A program made the position numbers and the translations under genes. From Desulfuromonadales bacterium (GTDB lineage: Bacteria; Desulfobacterota; Desulfuromonadia; Desulfuromonadales; UBA2294), in the NCBI GenBank assembly GCA_014859615.1, contig JACUTX010000011.1, positions 1-24,923 of the forward strand: 24,923 bases of DNA, in the 5' to 3' direction. Below the pieces are notes generated by a model. It searched no databases. It was not told the DNA's origin and saw nothing but the letters and a program-made list of their open reading frames with translations. Of the stretch, positions 15,259-22,271 are shown one piece after another (position 1 is the stretch's first letter; the number at the start of each line of letters is the position of its first letter).

Positions 15259-16461
15259 ATGCCACTTTTTACTTATGTCGGTCTCAACGGTCGCGGCGGA
15301 CGGGTCAACGGAAAAATTGAGGCGACCGGTCGGAAAAATGCTCTCGTACGACTGCGTGAGCAGGGGATTTATGCGACATCGGTCGCGGAACAGTCGAAAC
15401 TGAAATCGACTTCGTTGCAGTTTCGGCGCCGCCGGGCGACAGCGACGGATCTTGCCCTTTTGTCCCGGCAACTCGCCACCCTGATCGGGGCCGGACTCCC
15501 TCTCGATGAGGCTCTGGCTGCTACGGCTGAACAGCAGGAGAAGCCGACGCTGCAGATAAGTCTGGAGAAGATTCGCGAGCAGGTGCAGCAGGGGGTCTCT
15601 CTGAATGAGGCGCTGGCGGCGGAGAATCAGTTCCCCGAACTGTTTGTCAGTATGGTGGCGGTCGGGGAGGTGAGTGGCAGTCTCGATCGGATCATGGAAC
15701 AGCTGGCCGACTATTTTGACGATGCGGCGCGGGTGACGCAGCGGGTCCGCTCGGCTTTAACTTATCCGATCCTGATGGCTGTTGTCGGCAGTGCCGTCCT
15801 TTTTTTTCTCGTCACCTTTGTCCTGCCGAATGTGACTCGGATGCTGGTCACGCTCGATCGTGAGCTGCCGCTGCCGACCCGGATACTGATCGGCGGGAGC
15901 GATATTCTCGCGGCCTGGTGGTGGTTGATTCTTCTGCTTCTGGCGGCGGGGCTGCTTCTGTTGCAGCGCTATATCGCGACTCCTGCAGGGTGTCTGAAAA
16001 AAGATACACTGATGCTCAAGCTGCCGATTGCCGGGAATCTTTATCGCTCGATTGCCACCGCCCGCTTTGCCCGGACCTTGGGGTCGCTGCTGCAGGCCGG
16101 TGTCCCTCTGCCGCGGGCGTTGGAAATATCATCAAGTCTGCTCGGCAATCTGCGTTTGCGTCATGTGGTTGATGAGGCGATTGTTGCTGTACGCGAAGGG
16201 TCTGATCTCAGTGATCCGCTGGCCCGAAGCGGTCTGTTCCCGCCTCTTTTAACCCGGCTGATTGCGGCGGGGGAGAAGAGTGGTCAACTTGAAAATATGC
16301 TGCTGCGCGCGGCTGTAACCTGTGAGCAGCAGAGTGAAATGGCAATTGCCGGTCTGTTGTCGCTGCTTGAACCGATCATGATCGTGGTGATGGGGGTGGC
16401 GGTCGGGTATATTGTTCTCGCAATCCTGTTGCCGATTTTTGATGCGACTTCCGGTTTTTAG
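15259..16461 (+). CDS. gspF: Type II secretion inner-membrane platform protein GspF
   Basis: This encodes 400 residues, normal for the family. It has two repeated cytoplasmic helical domains (about 65-165 and 265-370, each with the conserved turn VAVGEVSG or IAAGEKSG). The membrane segments lie near 168-190, 219-236 and 373-396, the first beginning LTYPILMAVVGSA. It is the polytopic platform on which GspE acts. The ATG follows the gspE stop by 3 bases, so the two are probably translationally coupled. Confidence 0.94.
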   Translation: MPLFTYVGLNGRGGRVNGKIEATGRKNALVRLREQGIYATSVAEQSKLKSTSLQFRRRRATATDLALLSRQLATLIGAGLPLDEALAATAEQQEKPTLQISLEKIREQVQQGVSLNEALAAENQFPELFVSMVAVGEVSGSLDRIMEQLADYFDDAARVTQRVRSALTYPILMAVVGSAVLFFLVTFVLPNVTRMLVTLDRELPLPTRILIGGSDILAAWWWLILLLLAAGLLLLQRYIATPAGCLKKDTLMLKLPIAGNLYRSIATARFARTLGSLLQAGVPLPRALEISSSLLGNLRLRHVVDEAIVAVREGSDLSDPLARSGLFPPLLTRLIAAGEKSGQLENMLLRAAVTCEQQSEMAIAGLLSLLEPIMIVVMGVAVGYIVLAILLPIFDATSGF

Positions 16462-16487
16462 AACTCTATGAAAAGGATCATTCTACA

Positions 16488-16931
16488 ATGAAAAAAGATT
16501 TTACGCTCTCTGGTCAACGCGGCTTCACTTTGATTGAAATCATGGTGGTGGTTGTTATCCTCGGTATTCTGGCGGCGGTTGTTGTCCCCCGTTTTCTCGA
16601 TAAACCGGACGAAGCACGAATCACCCGGGCTTCGGCAGATATTGAAGCGATTGAGCAGGCGCTGGCGATGTTCAAGCTCGATAACGGTTTTTATCCGACG
16701 ACCGAGCAGGGGCTTGAAGCGTTGGTTACAAAGCCTGAAGTCGGCCGGATCCCGAAAAAATTCCCGGAGCGCGGCTACCTGAAAAATGTTCCGAAAGATC
16801 CGTGGGGAAAACCGTATGTCTATCTCTCGCCCGGTGTGCATGATGATATTGACATTATTTCTTACGGTGCCGACGGCGAACCGGGCGGAGAAGGAAGCAA
16901 TGCCGATATCGAGAGCTGGACGTTCAACTGA
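16488..16931 (+). CDS. gspG: Major pseudopilin GspG
   Basis: This encodes 147 residues. A prepilin leader ends in QRG (Gly12), followed by FTLIEIMVVVVILGILAA with Glu at position +5 of the mature form. Next come the conserved PRFLDKPDEAR and the C-terminal motif ISYGADGEPGGEGSNADIES, which binds calcium in GspG proteins. It is the main subunit of the pseudopilus that pushes substrate through GspD. It needs a prepilin peptidase (GspO/PilD) that is not in this window. Its end overlaps gspH by 32 bases. Confidence 0.96.
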   Translation: MKKDFTLSGQRGFTLIEIMVVVVILGILAAVVVPRFLDKPDEARITRASADIEAIEQALAMFKLDNGFYPTTEQGLEALVTKPEVGRIPKKFPERGYLKNVPKDPWGKPYVYLSPGVHDDIDIISYGADGEPGGEGSNADIESWTFN

Positions 16932-17415
16932 ATCGGGTTTTACCCTGGTTGAACTGGCTGTTGTTCTGGTTCTGGTCGGTCTGATGCTCGGGCTGGTTAT
17001 CCCCCGCCTGCCGGGGGTCAGCGAAGGCCGGCTTGAAGCGACGGCCGATCGTATCGCCGGGATGACGCGTCATATTTACAACGAGGCGGCTCTGACCGGT
17101 CTGGAACACCGGATTCGCATCAATCTGGACGAACAGCAGATCAAGGGGTTGCGACTGGAGAGCGATGGCGAACTCGTCCCTCTGACCGGCAGCGGTCGGG
17201 GGAGTGAACTGCCGGATTCGGTCCGGTTCGTGTTTGTGGAGCAGCTCGGCGTGAAGAAGGTGAACAGTGGTCAGGTTGATATCCGGGTGCTGCCGGTCGG
17301 CTGGATTGATGAAACGGTGATTCGCCTGCGGGGTGAGGATGCACAGCTGTTGACCCTGCATCTGCAATCGCTGACCGGGCTGGTCGATATTTATGAAGGG
17401 GAGAAAAATTTTTAA
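16900..17415 (+). CDS. gspH: Minor pseudopilin GspH
   Basis: This encodes 171 residues. The leader MPISRAGRSTESG is cut before FTLVELAVVLVLVGLMLG, with Glu at +5. The rest fits the GspH/FimT domain of beta strands (HRIRINLDEQQIKGLRL, SVRFVFVEQL). The ATG at 16900 lies inside gspG and has a GGAGAAGG ribosome site; a frame open further upstream lacks support. GspH sits near the tip of the pseudopilus. A 62-base gap before gspI is the longest between genes of the gspE-gspN part. Confidence 0.85.
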   Translation: MPISRAGRSTESGFTLVELAVVLVLVGLMLGLVIPRLPGVSEGRLEATADRIAGMTRHIYNEAALTGLEHRIRINLDEQQIKGLRLESDGELVPLTGSGRGSELPDSVRFVFVEQLGVKKVNSGQVDIRVLPVGWIDETVIRLRGEDAQLLTLHLQSLTGLVDIYEGEKNF

Positions 17416-17477
17416 AAATCGCCCCTTGTATAAAATCCCTGGGGCCGGTCTTCACTCTGTTTTGGCGGGATGATGCG

Positions 17478-17867
17478 ATGTTAACTGTAGGGCGCGAAAA
17501 CGGTTTTACCCTGCTCGAAGTGATGATTGCTCTGGCGATTATCGGGATTGCGCTGGTGACTCTGATCGGTCTTGAGACCCGGACGGTGCAGCTGGCTGAA
17601 CGGCAGCAGAGGGTGACGCAGGCGACCTTGCTGGCTCAGGGGAAGATGACCGAGATTGAGGTCGGCAGTCAGTCGCTCACCGGGCTTTCGGGTAATGAAG
17701 GTCTGTTTGAGCCGCCGTTTGAACTCTATCGCTGGTCGCTGGTCCGCGAAGCGACACCGCTGCCGGGGATTGAAATGGTGACGGTATCGGTCGTCTGGGG
17801 GAAAGAGAACCGTAACGAGCAAGTCGATCTGACCTCGTTTATGCCGACTCAGGCGGGGGTGTTATGA
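17478..17867 (+). CDS. gspI: Minor pseudopilin GspI
   Basis: This encodes 129 residues. A short leader ends at Gly9, then FTLLEVMIALAIIGIALVTL with Glu at +5. The body contains the GspI feature of a small domain after ATLLAQGKMTEIE. It forms the pseudopilus tip with GspJ and GspK. Its TGA overlaps the gspJ start in ATGA. Confidence 0.88.
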   Translation: MLTVGRENGFTLLEVMIALAIIGIALVTLIGLETRTVQLAERQQRVTQATLLAQGKMTEIEVGSQSLTGLSGNEGLFEPPFELYRWSLVREATPLPGIEMVTVSVVWGKENRNEQVDLTSFMPTQAGVL

Positions 17868-18463
17868 GGCGCGGTGCAGAGGGGTTTACTGTTATAGAGC
17901 TGGTGATGGCTATGGCGATCTCGGCGCTGATCCTGACGGTGGTCTACAGCTCATTCAATTCGGCGGAACAGGTTCGCAGCAAGATTACGGTTGGCAACCG
18001 GGCCCACCATGTTGTCCGGGTCATCAGCAGTCGGATCGGCCGTGAACTGCAGAGTCTGCAATTCAGAACCGGTGATCCTGATACTCATTTCAGCTTTGGT
18101 CTTCAGTCGGGCGTGCAGTCTCTGGAATTCAGCAGCAGCGCCAGCACACCGCTGGCGTCGCAACCCGGTCTCCCCTCACAGATTATCTATCGTCTGCGCC
18201 CGGCGCAAGAGGATGAAGCGGGACCGATGGTGCTGGAAAGAAGTGAACAGTCGGCCCTGACCGTCGGAACCCCCCGTCCGTTGCGACTCGTTGACGGTAT
18301 TTCGGCGCTCACTTTCCGTTTTTTTGCCGATGGTGCGTGGACCGATGAGTGGGATTCTGCCCGAACCGGCAGTCTGCCGCAGGCGGTCGGCATGACTTTC
18401 GAACGTGAGGGGGATGGACCGATTTTTCAGACCTCCTGGCCGATCGCGGCGTTTAGGGGGTGA
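17864..18463 (+). CDS. gspJ: Minor pseudopilin GspJ
   Basis: This encodes 199 residues. The leader MRRGAEG is cut before FTVIELVMAMAISALILTVV, with Glu at +5. The large C-terminal domain has the GspJ style (RIGRELQSLQFR, LRLVDGISALTFRFF). The start overlaps the gspI stop by 4 bases (ATGA), so translation is coupled. It is part of the tip complex with GspI and GspK. Confidence 0.88.
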   Translation: MRRGAEGFTVIELVMAMAISALILTVVYSSFNSAEQVRSKITVGNRAHHVVRVISSRIGRELQSLQFRTGDPDTHFSFGLQSGVQSLEFSSSASTPLASQPGLPSQIIYRLRPAQEDEAGPMVLERSEQSALTVGTPRPLRLVDGISALTFRFFADGAWTDEWDSARTGSLPQAVGMTFEREGDGPIFQTSWPIAAFRG

Positions 18464-18467
18464 TCTC

Positions 18468-19382
18468 ATGTCGTTAGTGCACAATGAGCGCGGCATGGTG
18501 CTGCTGCTGGTTCTGATGGTGGTGGCGCTGCTGGCGACGGTTCTGACGGAGCTCTCATTTTCGACGCTTGTCGATATGCGTCTGGCGGAGACTTTCCGGG
18601 ATTCAACCCGGGCCGGTTATCTGGCCAGGGGTGGTCTGCAGGTTGGGCAGCGGCTGCTTCAGGACGATAATAATAATTATGACGGGACAGATGAACTCTG
18701 GGCCATCGGCGTTCAGCAGTATCCGGTCGCCGATGGTGCGGTCACGATCGAAATCACTGATCTGGGCGGTCGGGTCGATCTGAATCGGCTGGTCACCCCG
18801 CAGGGGAATATCGACGTTGTCATCAAGGATCGGTACCTGCGCCTGCTGCAGCAACTCGATATCGATCAGCCTGCGGCTCTGGTCGGTGCTCTGATCGACT
18901 GGATTGACCAGGATGATCTGCCGGAAGCGAACGGAGCAGAGAATTCGGTCTATCTCGCCCGCGCCGAGCCTTATCAGTGCAAGAACGGCCCGCTCGATAC
19001 TCTGGAAGAGCTGGTGTTGATTCAGGGGTACAGTCCTGAACTGCTGCAACGCCTGCGCCCGCATGTGACCGCTTACGGAAGTGCGAAGGTCAATGTCAAT
19101 ACGGCGAGTCGCGAGGTATTGCTCTCCTTGTCTGAACAGATGAATGTTACGGCGGTCGATATCATTCTTGCCGCCCGGCAGGAAGAGCCGTTTGTGGCTA
19201 TCAGCCAGATTAAGGATCTGCCGGGGATGGAGACGCTGTACGGCTTTCTTTATCTCTATATCGATGTGAAGAGCGAGCGCTATCAGATCGAATCGACCGC
19301 CTGGGTGAACGACGGCCGCTCCTCGTTTTTTGCAATCGTAGCTAAAGGGAACAGTCAAATTCTTTTTCAGAGGGTGTTGTAA
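18468..19382 (+). CDS. gspK: Minor pseudopilin GspK
   Basis: This encodes 304 residues. The start at 18468 has an AGGGGG ribosome site, 4 bases past the gspJ stop; a longer frame reaches back into gspJ and is rejected. The leader ends at Gly9, followed by MVLLLVLMVVALLATVL, which lacks Glu at +5, as is usual for GspK. The large domain includes a helix-hairpin-helix-like stretch from VNVNTASREVLL (about 207) to KDLPGM, typical of the family. It caps the pseudopilus tip. Its TAA shares one base with the gspL ATG. Confidence 0.92.
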   Translation: MSLVHNERGMVLLLVLMVVALLATVLTELSFSTLVDMRLAETFRDSTRAGYLARGGLQVGQRLLQDDNNNYDGTDELWAIGVQQYPVADGAVTIEITDLGGRVDLNRLVTPQGNIDVVIKDRYLRLLQQLDIDQPAALVGALIDWIDQDDLPEANGAENSVYLARAEPYQCKNGPLDTLEELVLIQGYSPELLQRLRPHVTAYGSAKVNVNTASREVLLSLSEQMNVTAVDIILAARQEEPFVAISQIKDLPGMETLYGFLYLYIDVKSERYQIESTAWVNDGRSSFFAIVAKGNSQILFQRVL

Positions 19383-20779
19383 TGGCCAGAACTTATATCG
19401 GTGTGGATGTCGACCAGAGTCGGCTGCATGTTGTCGCCCTGAAACAGGAGGGGGCCGGACTCTCTGTTTGCGGGATCGCCAGTCGGGAGATCGACGGAAT
19501 CGATCAGGCGGCTGAAGCTGTGGCGCAGATTGTCCAGGATTGGGGGTTTACCACACCCAGAATGGCTGCCGCCCTGTCGTCGACCCAACTCTTCGCGCGC
19601 AGGGTGACCTTCCCTTTTTCCGACCCGCGCAAAACGGCTGCGGCCGTCCCGCTCGAACTCGCTGCGCATCTGCCGGTCGATCTGGACAATTATCTCACAA
19701 CTTTTCTCCCCGCTGGCCGCGACGGCGACCAGTATCGTTTCTTTGCTCTGGCTGTTCTTGAGCTGGAGGTTGAACAGTTTCTGGCACCGTTTAACCGGCA
19801 GCAACTGCCGTTGCGGTTTCTCGACCTCACCCCGTTTGTCTATCTTCATCTTCTGCCGAAAGAGACGTCGCAGGCGATTCTGGTGACGATCCGCGAGCAG
19901 AACTATCTGGTGGCGCGGGTTGAAGAAGGGATGATGCAGTCGTACCGTCACGGTTTGAAGATCGATATGCTCTCTGATGAGGATCTCGCCACGGTGATTA
20001 CGCGCGAGGTCCAGATTCTGTCGAGTCAGGTCCCTGATGAGAATCTGCCGGTTTTTCTCTCCGGCTGCGGGATGACGGGGGGGCGGCATCTGGCGCTGAT
20101 CGATCAACTTCCGGGTGCCTCCATCCCCGAGGTGCAATTTGAATCCGGGCGTTTGCAAGCAGCGTATCTCCCGGCGCTGGCTCTGGCACGTCGGGCGGCG
20201 CTCCCCGAACGCAAAGGGGGGTGCAACCTCCGGCGGGGACGGCACGTATTTCGTGGCAGTCTCGCCCCTTTTCGGCGGCAGCTGATCGCCATCGCCGTGC
20301 TCCTTGTTTTGACCCTGACCGCTACTCTCTCCGGTTTCTGGTTCGACTATGCCAGCAAGGCGGACGCCTTGAAACAACTGGAGCAGACGCTGCAGACGAT
20401 CTACAAGCAGAGTTTCCCCCGGGCTCCCGTTCCGGCCGATGTCCCGCTCTACATGGCGAGCAATCTGGCCGGAATGCAGGCGGAGAGCCGCCTTCTCGGT
20501 GTGGCAAAAACCGGCCCGTTGCGGGTGATTGAGGCGATGACCGCAGGGGTTGGCAAAGATGTCGGGATCGAAATACAGGAATTCAGCTTCGATGCTGAAG
20601 GGGCTGCGTTTTCCGGACGGACAGCGAGCTTCGATGCGGTTGATCAGCTCGCCGAGAGACTCCGGCAGCAGCCGGTATTTTCCCAGGTCCAGATCGGTGA
20701 TGCGAAGATGAGCGTCGACGGATCCCGGGTTGATTTTCGTGTCGATTTCAAATTCGGCGCCGCAGGAGAAACGCCATGA
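19382..20779 (+). CDS. gspL: Type II secretion inner-membrane protein GspL
   Basis: This encodes 465 residues. The cytoplasmic part (1-295) has the actin-like fold of GspL/PilM, beginning YIGVDVDQSRLHVVAL and containing FPFSDPRKTAAAVPLELAAH. One membrane segment (about 299-320) follows, then a periplasmic ferredoxin-like domain. In the family it binds GspE through the cytoplasmic domain and pairs with GspM. It overlaps gspK by one base and gspM by four. Confidence 0.88.
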   Translation: MARTYIGVDVDQSRLHVVALKQEGAGLSVCGIASREIDGIDQAAEAVAQIVQDWGFTTPRMAAALSSTQLFARRVTFPFSDPRKTAAAVPLELAAHLPVDLDNYLTTFLPAGRDGDQYRFFALAVLELEVEQFLAPFNRQQLPLRFLDLTPFVYLHLLPKETSQAILVTIREQNYLVARVEEGMMQSYRHGLKIDMLSDEDLATVITREVQILSSQVPDENLPVFLSGCGMTGGRHLALIDQLPGASIPEVQFESGRLQAAYLPALALARRAALPERKGGCNLRRGRHVFRGSLAPFRRQLIAIAVLLVLTLTATLSGFWFDYASKADALKQLEQTLQTIYKQSFPRAPVPADVPLYMASNLAGMQAESRLLGVAKTGPLRVIEAMTAGVGKDVGIEIQEFSFDAEGAAFSGRTASFDAVDQLAERLRQQPVFSQVQIGDAKMSVDGSRVDFRVDFKFGAAGETP

Positions 20780-21303
20780 TTAAAAATCTGAGTTTACGAA
20801 ATAAAAAGCAGCTCCTTGCCGGCGGTGCTCTTTTGCTGTTTCTGGTTCTGCTGTTCGGAGTTTTGACGCCGTTGATCAGCCGGGTTTCCGGGATGGATGC
20901 GCGGTTGAAAACCAGACAGGGCCAGGTCGAGAAGGCGCGACTTTTGCAGATGGAGGTCGCTGCTGTGAAAACAAAGATGGCACAGGTGGAACGCAAGATT
21001 GATCGCCAGCAGGATGTGTCGCTGTTTGCCCTGATAGAAAAGAGCAGTGACCAACTTGGCTTTCGCGACAATCTGATCTCGATGCGCCCGCAGTCTGCAA
21101 GCCGTCGGGAGGGTTTTCGGGTTGAAGCGGTCGATCTTAAATTTGAAAAAATCCGTTTCGATCAGCTGGTATCGCTCCTCAAGGCGTTTGACTCGGCCGA
21201 TGCGCTGTTAAATGTGCGTCAACTCAAAGTGAAAAAACGGTTCGATGATCCGACTCTGGTCGATGCCAATCTGCAGGTTGAAGCCGTACAGAGAGGGGCA
21301 TAA
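20776..21303 (+). CDS. gspM: Type II secretion inner-membrane protein GspM
   Basis: This encodes 175 residues. A short basic cytoplasmic start precedes one membrane segment (about 12-35, LLAGGALLLFLVLLFGVLTP). A coiled coil follows (about 38-80), then a small ferredoxin-like periplasmic domain (FRVEAVDLKFEKIRFDQLVSL). It stabilises GspL in the platform. The start overlaps the gspL stop by 4 bases. The name rests on topology and position as much as on sequence, since GspM is poorly conserved. Confidence 0.82.
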   Translation: MIKNLSLRNKKQLLAGGALLLFLVLLFGVLTPLISRVSGMDARLKTRQGQVEKARLLQMEVAAVKTKMAQVERKIDRQQDVSLFALIEKSSDQLGFRDNLISMRPQSASRREGFRVEAVDLKFEKIRFDQLVSLLKAFDSADALLNVRQLKVKKRFDDPTLVDANLQVEAVQRGA

Positions 21304-21307
21304 TCGC

Positions 21308-22195
21308 ATGCGGATTCCATTTTCTTTATCGTGGCGGCCGTTTCGGGAGGCGAAGTTTTCTCTTCTCTTTCTGGCGTTGCTGATTCCTGTTGTTTTTTTC
21401 ATCTTTTTTTTGATCGGTTTTTTCGTTTCATTCCCGGATACCGTGCTGCAGAATCGTCTGGTCACGGAGATCAATCGGCTGTTGCCCGCCGGAAACAGCT
21501 TTGAAGCCGATGCGGTCACCTTCGGTCTCCCTTTACGGCTGCAAATCGATCAGGCACGTCTGACCCTCGCCCATTCACCGCTGCCGGAACTGCAGCTGTC
21601 GCGAGTCAGATTAAGCCCGACCCTGGCGACGTTGATCGGTCGGCCCGGTCTTGCCATTCAGGCAGAGAGTGCGTTCGGTGCCCTGGACGGGAGTCTTCAT
21701 CTTTCCGGCGAGGTCGATCTGCATCTGCGTGAAGGGGCGTTTAATTTCCCGCTTGCCGGGATGCCCAATCTGCAGCTTGAAGGGATGATTAAAGCGGTCG
21801 ATCTGGTCGGTCAGATGCAGTTGAACAAAGATGAACCGATGCAGTTGCAGGCTTTGGTTGACAATCTGCTGCTGCGGGGGGCAGATCAGCTTGGCCTCGG
21901 CCAGACAGAGCTTGTGCTCGGCACGCTGTCGCTTCAGCTGGCCGGTTCGGGCCGTTCGCAGCAGATCGAACAGCTCTCTTTGAGCGGCGGCGTTGTTACG
22001 GTAAATGGAGGCGGAAAAATTGTGGTGCAGCAGCCGATTGCGGCGAGCGGTCTCGATTTGAAACTGAACCTGAAGCCGGAGGCGAGCGCCAATTCCGGTC
22101 TGCGGACCATGCTTGATCTGCTCGGCCCGGCGGGGAATGACGGTGCGCACCAAATTCAGCTGCGCGGACGTCTTTTTGCGCCACAACTTAAATAA
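21308..22195 (+). CDS. gspN: Type II secretion protein GspN
   Basis: This encodes 295 residues. One N-terminal membrane segment (about 17-43, SLLFLALLIPVVFFIFFLIG) precedes a long beta-strand-rich periplasmic domain with repeated L-x-L and G-rich strands (LRLQIDQARLTL, GSLHLSGEVDLHL), as in the GspN family and AsmA-like proteins. The start at 21308 follows gspM by 4 bases and has a GAGGGG site; a longer frame from 21245 lies inside gspM. GspN is not universal and its exact role is unclear. It is the last gene of the operon; no obvious terminator separates it from lon. Confidence 0.8.
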   Translation: MRIPFSLSWRPFREAKFSLLFLALLIPVVFFIFFLIGFFVSFPDTVLQNRLVTEINRLLPAGNSFEADAVTFGLPLRLQIDQARLTLAHSPLPELQLSRVRLSPTLATLIGRPGLAIQAESAFGALDGSLHLSGEVDLHLREGAFNFPLAGMPNLQLEGMIKAVDLVGQMQLNKDEPMQLQALVDNLLLRGADQLGLGQTELVLGTLSLQLAGSGRSQQIEQLSLSGGVVTVNGGGKIVVQQPIAASGLDLKLNLKPEASANSGLRTMLDLLGPAGNDGAHQIQLRGRLFAPQLK

Positions 22196-22207
22196 ATTAT
22201 TCCTCCC

Positions 22208-22236
22208 TTGACAAGAGTGCGTCCTCTGCCTAGTTT
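22208..22236 (+). promoter_or_regulatory. Putative promoter of lon
   Basis: A perfect -35 TTGACA (22208-22213) is followed after 17 bases by TAGTTT (22231-22236), three of six to the -10 consensus. It starts 13 bases after gspN ends and gives lon a leader of about 30 bases. The context CCTTGACA also resembles a heat-shock -35, but no CCCCAT-type -10 is present. Confidence 0.45.
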
Positions 22237-22244
22237 TATAACTA
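22231..22244. promoter_or_regulatory. Palindrome at the -10 region of lon
   Basis: TAGTTTTATAACTA has perfect TAGTT/AACTA arms around TTAT and covers the proposed -10 element. A repressor bound here would block the promoter. No regulator is identified. Confidence 0.3.
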
Positions 22245-22271
22245 TATTGCTATTTCTCACAAGGGGGCTGC

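Noticed and set aside
18603..19358. Minus-strand open frame of 251 codons opposite gspK
   Set aside because: It is an antisense shadow of a recognised pseudopilin gene.
19367..20377. Minus-strand open frame of 336 codons opposite gspL
   Set aside because: Its composition (rich in Arg, Gln and His) is typical of antisense shadows. GspL on the other strand is well supported and fits the operon.
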